64,000 nt of DNA from PALSA-894 sp963734185 (lineage in GTDB: Bacteria; Pseudomonadota; Alphaproteobacteria; Rhizobiales; Xanthobacteraceae). A model generated the notes under the pieces. The model had not been told where the DNA came from. It made no database searches and worked only from the letters and a program-made list of their open reading frames with translations. The position numbers were made by a program, and so were the translations under genes. Below, in pieces: positions 37,159 through 48,023 of this stretch (positions are counted from its first letter, which is position 1; each line of letters starts with the position of its first letter). The stretch covers positions 1,488,001 through 1,552,000 of the forward strand of contig CAVTGA010000001.1 of assembly GCA_963734185.1 (NCBI GenBank). Reading direction: 5' to 3'.

Positions 37159-39246
37159 CGACGCTTTCCTCACCCCCACCCGGTTGTCATGGAACGCCGC
37201 CCCTCCGTACGGGGCGATCGCATCCGCGCCGGTGAGCGTATTGATCCCGCGACCGTCCTCGTAGGCCTTGTTGGGCCAGATCGATTCCGCGATCAGCACG
37301 CCGCGACGCACGCCCTCGAATACGCGCGCGTGCAGCCGCACCTCGCCGCGCACGTTGCCGAGCACCACCTTGTCGCCATCGGCGATGCCGTGCGCCTTGG
37401 CGTCGTCGGGATGGATCATCACGGTCGGGCGTTTCTCGCGCGCCAATGACGTGGGCGTCTCGTTGAAGGTCGAGTTGAGGAACGAGCGCGCCGGCGAGGT
37501 CGCCAGCCGGAACGGATGCTCTTCCGTCGCCTCCTCGATCACCTCCCAGTGGTCGGGCAGCGTCGGCATGGTGTCCACCGGGCCGGCGAGCCAGGGCGAG
37601 CGGAACGGCACGGTCTTCCAGTCCGGCTTGAAGCGGAATTTGCCGTCCGGCCAGGCGAAGCCCTTGGTGTAGTGCGCGGTGTCGAAGTCGGGCTGCGCGT
37701 CGATCCAACGGTTCTCTTCCAAATCCTTCAGCGTGCCCCAGCCGGAATCGCCCAAGAGCCGGTCGATCAATTGGCGCGGCGTCATCTCGAAGCCCGGATG
37801 CTGCGCGCCGACGCGCTTGGCCAAACCGCACAGCACGTCGTGATTGCTGCGGCACTCGCCGGGCGGATCGATCAGCTTGAGGCCGAGCTGGATGTATTGG
37901 TGCCCGCCGCCCTGGTAGATGTCGTCGTGCTCCATGAACATGGTCGCGGGCAGCACCACGTCGGCGACCGCGGCCGTCTCGGTCATGAACTGCTCGTGCA
38001 CGGCGGCGAACAGGTCCTCGCGCGCGAAGCCGCGCTTGACGCGCTCCTGCTCGGGCGCGACCGACATCGGATTGGTGTTCTGGATGAACAGCGCCGTGAT
38101 CGGCGGCCCGCCGATCAGCGCGTCGCGGTCGCCTTCGAGGATCGGACCGATGCGCGACTGGTCGAGCGTGCGCACACTCGGGTCGACGCGGTCGAGCGCC
38201 TCGGTGATGGTCTTGTTCCAGTGATAGATCGCGCCGTTGTTGTGGAACGCGCCGCCGCCCTCCAGCGTCCACGAGCCGCGCACCGCGGCGATGCAGCTTG
38301 CCGCGTGCATATTCGTCGTTCCGTTACGAGAACGCCCGAAGCCGTAGCCGAGGCGGAAGTAGGCGCGCTTGCGTTCGGCCACCAGGCGGGCGAACTCTTC
38401 GATGGTCTCGACCGGACAGCCGGTGATCTTCGACGCCCAATCCGGACCGCGCGTGCGCAGGTGCGCCTCGAGCTCCGCCGGCGCGTCGGTGTGGCGTTCG
38501 AGGAACTCGCGGTCGGCAAAGCCGTCGCGGAACAGGCAATGCATCACCGCGCAGGCGAGCGCGCCGTCGGTGCCGGGCCGCACCAGCACGGCCAAGTCGG
38601 CCTGCTGCATGGTGCCGTTCTGATAGACGTCGACGGCGACGATCTTGGCCCCACGCTCCTTGCGCGCGCGCACCGCGTGGGTCATCACGTTGACCTGGGT
38701 ATTGACCGGATTGGTGCCCCAGATCACCACCAGATCAGACTTCGCCATCTCGCGCGGGTCGGGCCCGGCGAGCTTGCCGGTGCCGGCGATGAAGCCGGTC
38801 CAGGCCGGGTTGACGCAGATGGTGGAGTGGAAGCCGGAATATTTCTTGACGTGGCGCAGGCGGTTGATGCCGTCGCGCATGATCAGGCCCATGGTGCCGG
38901 CGTAGTAGTACGGCCACACCGTCTCGGGCCCGTGGCGCTGCTCGGCCTTGAGCAGATTTTCGGCGATCAGGTCGAGCGCGTCGTCCCAGGCGATCGGCTC
39001 GAAGCGCCCGGAGCCCTTGGCGCCCACGCGGCGCAGCGGCTTGGTCAGGCGGTCGGGATGGTGGATGCGCTCGGCATAGCGCGCGACCTTGGCGCAGATC
39101 ACGCCCGCCGTGTAGGCGTTGTCCTCGGCGCCCCAGACGCGGCCGATGGTGCGCCCATCGATCACCTCGACCTCGAGCGCGCAGGTCGAGGGACAGTCGT
39201 GCGGGCAGGTCGAAGAGCGGGTGACGCTGCGAAGCTGCTGGTTCAT
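37156..39246 (-). CDS. Molybdopterin-containing oxidoreductase, DMSO-reductase superfamily, 696 aa
   Basis: Bis-MGD molybdoenzyme catalytic subunit; substrate unknown. The N-terminal 4Fe-4S site is CPHDCPSTCALEVE with a fourth cysteine in GVICAKVARY. The body contains VIWGTNPVNTQV, GYGFGRSRNGT and LFIQNTNPMSVAPE, and the C-terminal molydopterin-dinucleotide-binding barrel has RPTVMIHPDDAKAHGIADGD. No Tat signal is visible, so it is probably cytoplasmic. No electron-transfer subunit gene is adjacent. Stop codon lies within the REP doublet. Confidence 0.92.
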   Translation of the reverse strand: MNQQLRSVTRSSTCPHDCPSTCALEVEVIDGRTIGRVWGAEDNAYTAGVICAKVARYAERIHHPDRLTKPLRRVGAKGSGRFEPIAWDDALDLIAENLLKAEQRHGPETVWPYYYAGTMGLIMRDGINRLRHVKKYSGFHSTICVNPAWTGFIAGTGKLAGPDPREMAKSDLVVIWGTNPVNTQVNVMTHAVRARKERGAKIVAVDVYQNGTMQQADLAVLVRPGTDGALACAVMHCLFRDGFADREFLERHTDAPAELEAHLRTRGPDWASKITGCPVETIEEFARLVAERKRAYFRLGYGFGRSRNGTTNMHAASCIAAVRGSWTLEGGGAFHNNGAIYHWNKTITEALDRVDPSVRTLDQSRIGPILEGDRDALIGGPPITALFIQNTNPMSVAPEQERVKRGFAREDLFAAVHEQFMTETAAVADVVLPATMFMEHDDIYQGGGHQYIQLGLKLIDPPGECRSNHDVLCGLAKRVGAQHPGFEMTPRQLIDRLLGDSGWGTLKDLEENRWIDAQPDFDTAHYTKGFAWPDGKFRFKPDWKTVPFRSPWLAGPVDTMPTLPDHWEVIEEATEEHPFRLATSPARSFLNSTFNETPTSLAREKRPTVMIHPDDAKAHGIADGDKVVLGNVRGEVRLHARVFEGVRRGVLIAESIWPNKAYEDGRGINTLTGADAIAPYGGAAFHDNRVGVRKAS

Positions 39247-39293
39247 GCAACGAATCTAGCAGTTTTGGCCGCCGCGGTCTGCCGCCTTGAAGC

Positions 39294-40094
39294 TCACGCC
39301 TGCTTCTGCGGAAACTCCTCCGGCCCGGGCGGATCGACGATCAGCGGATGCTCCAGCGCGCGCTTATGGTGCACGCGCCGGATCGCATAGCCGACGGCGA
39401 TCACGACCACCGCGCCGAGCGCCGCCGCCCACAGGTGCCAGCGCTCGACCACCTCGGCGCCGAGCCAACGGATCATGACCTCATCCTTGATCATGATCTC
39501 GCCGGCGACCCAGCCGAGCAGGCCGGCGCCGGCCCATACCAGGATCGGATAGCGGTTGAGCAGCGCCATCAGCAGGGCGCTCCCGGCGATGATCAGCGGC
39601 ACGCTGGTGGCAAGGCCGAAGACGATGAGGATGGTCTTGATGGTCAGCGCGTGCGTGAGATCGACGCGCGCCGCTGCCGTCTCGGCCGCCGCCGCGATGG
39701 CGATGACGTTGTCGAGGCTCATCACGATGTCGGCGACGGTCACCAGCCAGACCGCGCGCAACAGCGTGTCGCCGGCCTTGACGCTGTCTTCGCCGTGCTC
39801 GTCGCTCGGCACGATCAGTTTCACGGCGATCCAGAGCAGCAGCAGCCCGCCGACCAGCTTGAGGAACGGCACGGTCATGATCTGGGCGATGATGACGGTG
39901 AACAGGATGCGCAGCACCACGGCCGCGCCGGCGCCGAGCAGGATGCCCCAGAACCTCTGCCGCGGCGGCAGCGAGCGGCAGGCCAGCGCGATCACCACGG
40001 CGTTGTCGCCGGAAAGCAGGATGTTGATCCAGATGATCTGACCGACCGCGATCCAGAACGCGGGCGTCATCAGGTCGGCCCAGAGATAACTCAC
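39294..40094 (-). CDS. TerC/YjbE family integral membrane protein, 266 aa
   Basis: Member of the TerC family, linked to metal (often manganese) export or tellurite resistance. About seven membrane helices with the duplicated acidic motif LLSGDNAVVIALA and IVMSLDNVIAIAAA expected for metal transport. GTG 40094 is chosen because the protein then starts (M)SYLWADLMTPAFW as in relatives, with GAGGG upstream; the longer ATG start at 40148 adds an unlikely basic tail. Confidence 0.88.
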   Translation of the reverse strand: MSYLWADLMTPAFWIAVGQIIWINILLSGDNAVVIALACRSLPPRQRFWGILLGAGAAVVLRILFTVIIAQIMTVPFLKLVGGLLLLWIAVKLIVPSDEHGEDSVKAGDTLLRAVWLVTVADIVMSLDNVIAIAAAAETAAARVDLTHALTIKTILIVFGLATSVPLIIAGSALLMALLNRYPILVWAGAGLLGWVAGEIMIKDEVMIRWLGAEVVERWHLWAAALGAVVVIAVGYAIRRVHHKRALEHPLIVDPPGPEEFPQKQA

Positions 40095-40260
40095 GTCGCT
40101 GCCCTCAATTCGCTGCGGCCCGCGTGAACGCGCGGGCAACGTCTTCACACTCTACAAGCCTGCCATGAGCCTTGCCAGTTCAGGGGCGGAGGCGACAAGC
40201 ATAATGCGACCTGGGGAACCCGCGACGGTCGGTCGCGCCCCGAGCTTCTTTTTGAAGTTT

Positions 40261-40295
40261 TTCCGAAAACCGGTTCCTACTTTTCGGGATCATGC
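40261..40295 (-). repeat. Partial copy of the 45-base GCATGATC...GATCATGC repeat
   Basis: On the minus strand this reads GCATGATCCCGAAAAGT, a short variable stretch, then GGTTTTCGGAA, matching the copies at 61036-61080 and 61137-61180 but lacking the closing GATCATGC arm. It lies just after the ndk stop and forms a CCGAAAA/TTTTCGG stem. Confidence 0.75.
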
Positions 40296-40296
40296 T

Positions 40297-40719
40297 TTAA
40301 CCAACGATCTCGTTGCCGGCGAAGAACTGCGCGATCTCCTTCGCGGCCGTGTCGGCGGCGTCGGAACCGTGCACCGAGTTCTCGCCAATCGAACGCGCGT
40401 GGAGTTTGCGGATCGTGCCGGCCGCGGCCTTGGCCGGATCGGTCGCGCCCATGACGTCGCGATACTTCAGGATCGCGTTCTCGCCCTCGAGCACCTGCAC
40501 CACCACCGGACCCGAGGTCATGAATTCGACCAGCTCGCCGAAGAACGGACGTTCGCGATGCACGGCGTAGAACGTCTCGGCCTGCCGCTGAGTGATACGC
40601 ACGCGCTTCTGCGCCACGATGCGCAGGCCGGCCTGCTCGATGATGGCGTTGATGGCGCCGGTCAAGTTGCGCTCGGTCGCGTCGGGCTTGATGATCGAAA
40701 ACGTACGCTCGACCGCCAT
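40297..40719 (-). CDS. ndk: Nucleoside diphosphate kinase, 140 aa
   Basis: Balances nucleoside triphosphate pools by ping-pong phosphate transfer. Phospho-accepting H117 lies in GENSVHGSD; K11 in IIKPDATERN and the R/T residues of the nucleotide pocket are present. Exact bacterial length. Monocistronic in appearance, followed by a partial 45-base repeat. Confidence 0.97.
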   Translation of the reverse strand: MAVERTFSIIKPDATERNLTGAINAIIEQAGLRIVAQKRVRITQRQAETFYAVHRERPFFGELVEFMTSGPVVVQVLEGENAILKYRDVMGATDPAKAAAGTIRKLHARSIGENSVHGSDAADTAAKEIAQFFAGNEIVG

Positions 40720-40822
40720 CGCTTGTCCTCGTTGTCATGAGAATGATCGCGGCGGCTTATAGCGGCGCGCTCCACAAGCGGCAAGGCGAGGCATCCGCGT
40801 GCTTTCCTTGGCGTCAGAGCAG

Positions 40823-40864
40823 CTAGAGCATGATCCGTTCAAATGGAATCGGATCATGCTCTAG
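40823..40864. repeat. Perfect 15-base inverted repeat (AGAGCATGATCC family)
   Basis: CTAGAGCATGATCCG (40823-40837) and its exact complement (40850-40864) flank a 12-base spacer. It is a member of the rhizobial intergenic palindromes related to the GCATGATC repeats elsewhere in the window. The gap between ndk and the next small gene (40720-41047) otherwise shows nothing clear. Confidence 0.85.
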
Positions 40865-41047
40865 ATTCCTTACTTGGTCGCGTTTTCTGCGGCGAACCGC
40901 TGCACACTTCGCCGGAAAACGCTCCAACCTGAACGGCCGTTCATGGCGTCATATCAAGGACTTGGCGCGTGAACCTTTGGGCCGCCCGGCCCGACTTAAA
41001 TGGTGGATGTCGTATCCGAACAAGATCCAGAGAGAAGGAACACCGCC

Positions 41048-41284
41048 ATGATCCGCAAGTCCATCCTCGCCCTCGCCGCTGTCGCTGCGCTCGGCCTCGG
41101 CGCGCTCGCCACCTCGACCGAAGCGTCGGCCAAGCCCTGGGGCTTCAAGAGCTTCCATGGCCACCACTTCCACGGCCATCGCCACTGGGGCGTGCGCTAC
41201 ATCGACGTCGGCCCGGACTGCTACTGGATGAAGCGCCTGACCCGCTTCGGCACTGTCAAGCTGGTGAAGGTCTGCTCCTACTGA
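41048..41284 (+). CDS. Small secreted histidine-rich protein, 78 aa
   Basis: Unknown family. Signal peptide MIRKSILALAAVAALGLGAL..ASA, then a histidine-rich patch (FHGHHFHGHRHWG) and a C-terminal pair of cysteines (DCYWMKR, VKVCSY) that could form a disulfide. The layout suggests a periplasmic metal-binding peptide, by inference only. ATG 41048 follows GAAGGAAC. A strong hairpin follows the stop. Confidence 0.75.
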   Translation: MIRKSILALAAVAALGLGALATSTEASAKPWGFKSFHGHHFHGHRHWGVRYIDVGPDCYWMKRLTRFGTVKLVKVCSY

Positions 41285-41302
41285 TCGAGCGCCTTCACGG
41301 GT

Positions 41303-41329
41303 AACCCCGGCCTCGTCGAGGCCGGGGTT
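41303..41329. terminator. Hairpin between convergent small gene and aqpZ
   Basis: AACCCCGGCCTCG (41303-41315) is complementary to 41317-41329. The stem is GC-rich and sits between two convergent stops; there is no clear T-run on either side, so it may act as a bidirectional terminator or mRNA-end stabiliser. Confidence 0.7.
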
Positions 41330-41346
41330 CGCATTCGTGCGCAGCG

Positions 41347-42048
41347 TCAATCGAGCGTGTTCGACTTGTACAGCCAGCCGGCGACCGCGCCGGCGATTGT
41401 CGGCACGACCAGGAACATCCATACCTGCGCCAGCGCATTGCCGCCGACAAACACGGCCGGCCCGAGGCTGCGCGCCGGATTGACCGAGAGGCCCGTCACC
41501 ATGATGAACGGGAAGTGCAGCACGACCAATGTGAGACCGATCACAAGTCCGGGAAACGGCGTCGCGCCCTTGCCGCTGGTCGAACCGAGAATGACGATCG
41601 CGAACAGCAGCGTCGCGACGAACTCGGTGATGATCGCCGCGGCGAGGCCGTAGCCACCGAGATAGCCCTGCCCCCAGCCGTTCTGGCCGAGCCCGCTCGC
41701 CGCGATGTCGTAGCCCGCGAGCTTGCCCTTCAGGATCACCACCAGGATTCCGATGCCGACCAGCGCGCCGACGCACTGGGCGACGATGTAGCCGATGACA
41801 TCCTCTTTCTTGACGCGGCCGGCCACGAACAGGGCGACCGTCACCGCGGGATTGAGATGCGCGCCGGAAATGTGCCCGATGCCGTAGGCCATCGCCGTCA
41901 CGGTCAGGCCGAAGGCCAGCGCGACCGGCAGGATGCCGACCGGAAACGCGGACCCGAAGCCGCCGATGGCGATGGCGCCGCAGCCGACCAGAACCAGCGC
42001 CGCGGTGCCGATGAACTCGGCGAGATATTTCCTCATGCTGTCGCTCAT
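41347..42048 (-). CDS. aqpZ: Aquaporin Z-type water channel, 233 aa
   Basis: Six-helix inner-membrane channel with both NPA boxes: SGAHLNPAVTVAL and SVNPARSLGPAV, the latter with the selectivity-filter arginine of water-specific aquaporins. The length and the C-terminal VAGWLYK end match AqpZ. A second Met three codons in is an equally possible start. Confidence 0.95.
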   Translation of the reverse strand: MSDSMRKYLAEFIGTAALVLVGCGAIAIGGFGSAFPVGILPVALAFGLTVTAMAYGIGHISGAHLNPAVTVALFVAGRVKKEDVIGYIVAQCVGALVGIGILVVILKGKLAGYDIAASGLGQNGWGQGYLGGYGLAAAIITEFVATLLFAIVILGSTSGKGATPFPGLVIGLTLVVLHFPFIMVTGLSVNPARSLGPAVFVGGNALAQVWMFLVVPTIAGAVAGWLYKSNTLD

Positions 42049-42221
42049 GTCACCCCTCCCCAGCCCGCGCGCCCGGCCACCCCCGAGTCGGCGGTTGCTC
42101 TACCCTAGCAACAACGCCGCCGGCTTGCGTAGCGGCCTGACGCGAAATGCACCAAGACCGTGAGCAGAACCGCCGGCTCTCGCGGGCCGGCGCCGATCCG
42201 ATCGGCGATTTCCAACGACCG

Positions 42222-42836
42222 TTATTGCGGGCAGAACGCGACGCACTGCAGTTCGGCGCCGCCGGTCTCGAGCGGCACCTCCATCAGGCGCAGCTCGCAC
42301 ATGCCGTCTTCGGTCGGGCCGGAGCAGGTCGGTCCGGCGATGCCTTCGACATAAGCATGCGGCGCGTAATAGCGGCCGGCGACGTAGATGCCGCCGAGCG
42401 CGGCAAGCCCGACCAGCGGGAGATAGCGGCCGCCGCGGAATACGCGATGCGGGCCGCGGATGAAGTTCGCGCGCATGCCGCGGAACGGCACGACGCCGAT
42501 CGGCCGGCGGAAGCCCGGGGGACCGGCGCGCACGATGCCCTGCGGCGCGACCACCGGACCGCGGAATCCAGGACCGGCGCGAAACGCGGGATTGACCCCC
42601 GGGCCGCCTGGGCCGCGGCGGAACGCCGGATTGACCCCCGGCCCGCCGGGACCGCGGCGGAACGCAGGATTGACGCCCGGACCCGGGCCGCCCGGGCCGC
42701 GCCGGACGCCTTGCGGCACGCCCTGCTTCTTTTGCCAGCCCTGCGACGAGAACTCGCTGCTGTCCGCGTGCGCCGCGCCGGCGATCAGCATGGCGACTCC
42801 CGCGGCAACTCCGATCGCAAAGATCTTGCGTAGCAT
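42222..42836 (-). CDS. Secreted Gly/Pro/Arg-rich repeat protein, 204 aa
   Basis: Unknown. Signal peptide MLRKIFAIGVAAGVAMLIA.. AHA; a tandem repeat region of RRGPGGPGVNPAF units; a basic Pro/Gly stretch; one hydrophobic helix (YLPLVGLAALGGIYVAG); and a cysteine-bearing C-terminus (PTCSGPTEDGMCELRLME, VAFCPQ). ATG 42836 with AAGGAGA ahead is chosen; the frame opens earlier. The composition suggests a cell-envelope protein of low complexity. Confidence 0.75.
   Translation of the reverse strand: MLRKIFAIGVAAGVAMLIAGAAHADSSEFSSQGWQKKQGVPQGVRRGPGGPGPGVNPAFRRGPGGPGVNPAFRRGPGGPGVNPAFRAGPGFRGPVVAPQGIVRAGPPGFRRPIGVVPFRGMRANFIRGPHRVFRGGRYLPLVGLAALGGIYVAGRYYAPHAYVEGIAGPTCSGPTEDGMCELRLMEVPLETGGAELQCVAFCPQ
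42582..42704 (-). repeat. Three in-frame 39-45 base tandem repeats in secreted protein gene
   Basis: Units at 42582-42620, 42621-42659 and 42660-42704 each encode RRGPGGPGVNPAF, the last with an extra Gly-Pro. Divergence between units is confined mainly to third codon positions, so the protein repeat is being kept. Confidence 0.85.
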
Positions 42837-43046
42837 CCGGATTCTCCTTGGTTTTGAACGCTGTTGCCGCCTTGCAGCCATTCGATCTCGTTTCGCCGGC
42901 GACCGCAAGGCGAGGTCGTTCACTTGCGTCGAGAAGTCGCGCGCCGCGTGCGCGGCAACCACCATGCATGACCGTTGTCGGGTTGAAACCGCCGCGCCGA
43001 TCGAGCAGAATCCGATCGTAATCGATGAGCGTATCGGAGTGCGGTC

Positions 43047-43682
43047 GTGCCGGAAGCCGTTTCAACGTGTCGCGTGCGAGGCGCGGCGACATTCGTAGCC
43101 CTGTGCGCCGTGCTCGCCGGCTGCTCGGGCGTGCCGACGCTGGGCGATCTCAACCCGCTGAGCCGGCCCTACTCCAACCCGTTCGCCACGACCGACAATG
43201 ACTATTTCACCAAGCGCGACGGCGGCGTCGTACGCATGGTGCGGCCTGAGGATCTGGTCGGGCCCGACGGCCGCTGTGCCTTCGAGAACGTGCCGGCAGC
43301 GCCGGGGCCGCTGCTGTCCGCGCCGGCCCCGGCCGATCCGGATCCGCTGCCGTCGGCGAGCAACCGCGCGCTCTATTTCACCGCCGGCCCGCAGGCGGGC
43401 CGCACCACCACCGCGTCCGCGCCGCCGGCGGTGCGCATGGGCCCGAGCGGCGTCGGCCTCGGCATGACCGAATGCGAAGTGGTGCGGATCGCGGGCACCA
43501 CCGACCGCGTCGAGATCGGCGCCAACGAGCGCGGCCAGCGCAGCGTCGTGCTCACCTATCCGGGCGGCGAGCGGCCGGGCATCTATCGCTTCGTCGGCGG
43601 CAGACTGAGCGCGATGGAGCGCGTCGCCGAGCCGCCGGCGCCGAAGAAGCCCGCACGCCCGGCCAAGACCGTCAGGAAATGA
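43047..43682 (+). CDS. Lipoprotein of unknown function, 211 aa
   Basis: Lipobox VLAGC places the lipidated cysteine at residue 26 after a hydrophobic signal (ATFVALCAVL). The body contains GLGMTECEVVRIAGTTDRVE and LTYPGGERPGIYRFVGGRL, which resembles the SmpA/BamE-like pattern of a conserved 'lgMte.dv' helix followed by a short beta sheet; that is a pattern guess. Low-complexity Pro/Ala C-terminus. GTG start, GGAG about 11 bases ahead. Confidence 0.75.
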   Translation: MPEAVSTCRVRGAATFVALCAVLAGCSGVPTLGDLNPLSRPYSNPFATTDNDYFTKRDGGVVRMVRPEDLVGPDGRCAFENVPAAPGPLLSAPAPADPDPLPSASNRALYFTAGPQAGRTTTASAPPAVRMGPSGVGLGMTECEVVRIAGTTDRVEIGANERGQRSVVLTYPGGERPGIYRFVGGRLSAMERVAEPPAPKKPARPAKTVRK

Positions 43683-43715
43683 CCGTCAGGAAATGACCGC
43701 GAAAAAATCCGGCGC

Positions 43716-44423
43716 ATGAGCGATCCCACCGATCCTGCCTTCGCCGCCCGGCGCGCGGCGGCGCGGGCGCGGCTCGCCGCGATCGACGACAGAGGCGCGA
43801 GCGACCCCTACCGTCGCGGCTTCTTCGCGGCCGTGTACGAGACCGCAGGCGACGATCCGGCGCAGATCCCGTGGGCCGATCTCGCGCCCCACCCGTTGCT
43901 CGCCGAATGGCTCGCCGCTGCCCGGCCGCGCGAAGCAGGAGCGCGCGCGCTCGATATCGGATGCGGCCTCGGCGACAACGCTCACGCCATCGCGGCGAGG
44001 GGCTGGCGCGTCACCGCATTCGATCTCTCGCCGATCGCGATCGGCTGGGCCAAGAAACGCTTCGACGAGCGCTTCGGCGCGCGCATCGATTTCCGCGTCG
44101 CCGACCTGTTCGCAACCCCGCCGGACTGGGCCGGCGCCTTCGATCTGGTGCATGAGTGCTACACGCTCCAGGCGCTTGCGCCGGCCGCGCAGGGCGAAGC
44201 CATGGAGGCGATCGCGCGCTTCGTCGCGCGGCGCGGGCGCCTGGTGCTGATCGCGCGGGCGCGTCCGAGTGGTGGTGCGCCGCAAGGCCCGCCCTGGCCG
44301 CTTGCACACGAAGACGTCATGGGTTTCGTGCACCACGGTCTTGAGGCTGCCACGATCGAAGATACGCTCGATCCGAACGACGGCATGCCGCACTGGCGCG
44401 CGGTGTTTCGCCGACCCGCGTGA
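43716..44423 (+). CDS. Class I SAM-dependent methyltransferase, 235 aa
   Basis: SAM-binding motif I reads ALDIGCGLGDNAHAIA, followed by VTAFDLSPIAIGWAKKRF and a motif IV-like FDLVHECYTLQAL; similar to TPMT/UbiE-like enzymes that use small-molecule substrates. Substrate unknown. It ends in a GTGA overlap region with the S10 peptidase gene. Confidence 0.85.
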   Translation: MSDPTDPAFAARRAAARARLAAIDDRGASDPYRRGFFAAVYETAGDDPAQIPWADLAPHPLLAEWLAAARPREAGARALDIGCGLGDNAHAIAARGWRVTAFDLSPIAIGWAKKRFDERFGARIDFRVADLFATPPDWAGAFDLVHECYTLQALAPAAQGEAMEAIARFVARRGRLVLIARARPSGGAPQGPPWPLAHEDVMGFVHHGLEAATIEDTLDPNDGMPHWRAVFRRPA

Positions 44424-44434
44424 GGTTCACATCC

Positions 44435-45979
44435 ATGTTCCGTTCGACTGCCGCCGTCCTTGCAGCGCTAGCCGTTGCGGCGAGCCTCGCGTCCGCGCTG
44501 GCACAAGCCCCGGCACCATCAACTCCCGCCGCCGCCCCCGCGGCCGAAAGCGCGGAGCAAGCACGGGCGCGCCGCGAACAACCCGACGTCAAGCGGCTTC
44601 CCGCCGACTCGGTCACCGACCATACCCTCGCGCTGCCGCAGCGGACCTTGCGCTTCAAGGCGACCGCCGGCGCGCTGCCGATCAACGACGGCGAGGGCGC
44701 GCTGCAGGCGGAGATCGCCTACATCGCTTTCGTGCGCAGCGACGCGCAGGGTGAACGTCCGGTGACGTTCGTGATCAACGGCGGTCCGGGCGCGTCGTCG
44801 GCCTACCTCAATCTCGGCGCCATGGGCCCGTGGCGTCTGCCGCTCGACCACGCGAGCCCGTCGACGCCGCCGACTTTGCTGCCGAACGCCGAGACCTGGC
44901 TCGACTTTACCGACCTGGTGTTCATCGATCCGGTCGGCTCCGGCTACAGCCGGCTGGTGGCGACCACCGACGCGGTGCGCAAGCATCTCTGGTCGGTCGG
45001 CGGCGACGTCGAGGCGCTCGCGCTGTTCATGCGCAAGTGGATCGAGAAAAACGCCCGCCAGGTTTCGCCCAAGTTCATCGTGGGCGAGAGCTACGGCGGT
45101 TTCCGCGCGCCCAAGATCGCCCGCGCGCTGCAGAGCGACCACAGCATCGGTGTCAGCGCGCTCGTGCTGGTCTCTCCGGTGCTCGATTTCGGCTGGCGCG
45201 GCCAGGGCCGCCATGCGCCGCTCGCGCACGTCGCGCGCCTGCCCTCGATGGCGGCGACCGCGCTCGAACTCAAGCGCCCGTTCGACCGCGAAGCGCTGCG
45301 TGAGGTCGAACGCTACGCGGCCGGCGAGTACGTGGTCGATCTCTTGCGCGGCGAGCGCGACACCGCGGCGGTCGAGCGCATCAGCGGGCGCGTCGCCGCC
45401 TTCACCGGCCTCGATCCGGAGCTGGTGCGCCGCCTGGCCGGGCGTGTCGATACCACGACGTTCCAGCGCGAGCTGAGCCGCCAGCGCGGCCGCGTCGGCA
45501 GCATCTACGACGCGACCTTCACCGGGCTCGATCCCTATCCGACGTCGGGAAGCTCGCACTTCGCCGATCCATTCATGAGCGCGGTCGCCGCGCCGCTGAC
45601 CAACGGCATGATCGATCTCACCCAGCGCGTGCTGCAGTGGCCCGCCGAGGGGACGTTCCACCTGCTCAACCGCGAGATCAGTGGGCGTTGGGACTGGGGC
45701 CGCGGCCGCACGCCGCCCGAAGCGGTCGATGCCCTGCGCAACGCGCTCGCCGGCGACGCGCGGTTGCGCGTGCTGGTCACGCACGGCGCCAGCGACCTGG
45801 TCACGCCCTATTTCGAGGCGCAGCTGATCATCGAGCAGCTGCCGGATTACGGCGACCGCGACCGCCTGACGTTGTCGGTCTATGGCGGCGGCCACATGTT
45901 CTACAGCCGCGACGCCTCGCGCGCGGCCTTCCGCGCCGACGCCGAGCGGCTCTATCGCGCCGTGCTGGCGAAGGATTGA
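44435..45979 (+). CDS. Secreted S10-family serine carboxypeptidase-like protein, 514 aa
   Basis: Periplasmic alpha/beta hydrolase. Signal peptide MFRSTAAVLAALAVAASLAS; oxyanion region NGGPGASSAYLNLG; nucleophile VGESYGGFRAPK with the catalytic Ser; catalytic Asp in GASDLVTPY and His in GGGHMFYSRDASR. All three triad members are in order, so it should be active. ATG 44435 (GAGG ahead) is preferred to the in-frame GTG at 44420 that overlaps the methyltransferase stop. Confidence 0.93.
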   Translation: MFRSTAAVLAALAVAASLASALAQAPAPSTPAAAPAAESAEQARARREQPDVKRLPADSVTDHTLALPQRTLRFKATAGALPINDGEGALQAEIAYIAFVRSDAQGERPVTFVINGGPGASSAYLNLGAMGPWRLPLDHASPSTPPTLLPNAETWLDFTDLVFIDPVGSGYSRLVATTDAVRKHLWSVGGDVEALALFMRKWIEKNARQVSPKFIVGESYGGFRAPKIARALQSDHSIGVSALVLVSPVLDFGWRGQGRHAPLAHVARLPSMAATALELKRPFDREALREVERYAAGEYVVDLLRGERDTAAVERISGRVAAFTGLDPELVRRLAGRVDTTTFQRELSRQRGRVGSIYDATFTGLDPYPTSGSSHFADPFMSAVAAPLTNGMIDLTQRVLQWPAEGTFHLLNREISGRWDWGRGRTPPEAVDALRNALAGDARLRVLVTHGASDLVTPYFEAQLIIEQLPDYGDRDRLTLSVYGGGHMFYSRDASRAAFRADAERLYRAVLAKD

Positions 45980-45981
45980 GC

Positions 45982-46049
45982 GTAGGGTGGGCAAAGGCGC
46001 AAGGCGGATCGCGCGAAAATTCGCACCGGCGTCGCGCGCCTTTGCCTAC

Positions 46050-46053
<4 letters not shown>
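45982..46053. terminator. Inverted repeat between convergent genes
   Basis: GTAGGGTGGGCAAAGGCGC (45982-46000) is nearly complementary to GCGCCTTTGCCTACCTAC (46036-46053), separated by 35 bases. It lies between the S10 peptidase stop and the ABC-F stop and probably terminates both; it also matches a known style of dispersed rhizobial repeat. Confidence 0.55.
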
Positions 46054-47924
<1,871 letters not shown>

Positions 47925-48023
47925 GAGGCGTTCTTGGGGGCGTTCTTCTTGGGGGCTTTCTAACGAACCGTTAACGTTAATCCTCTACGACATACACGCA
48001 TTCATTTCTGTGGGCCCCGTTCC

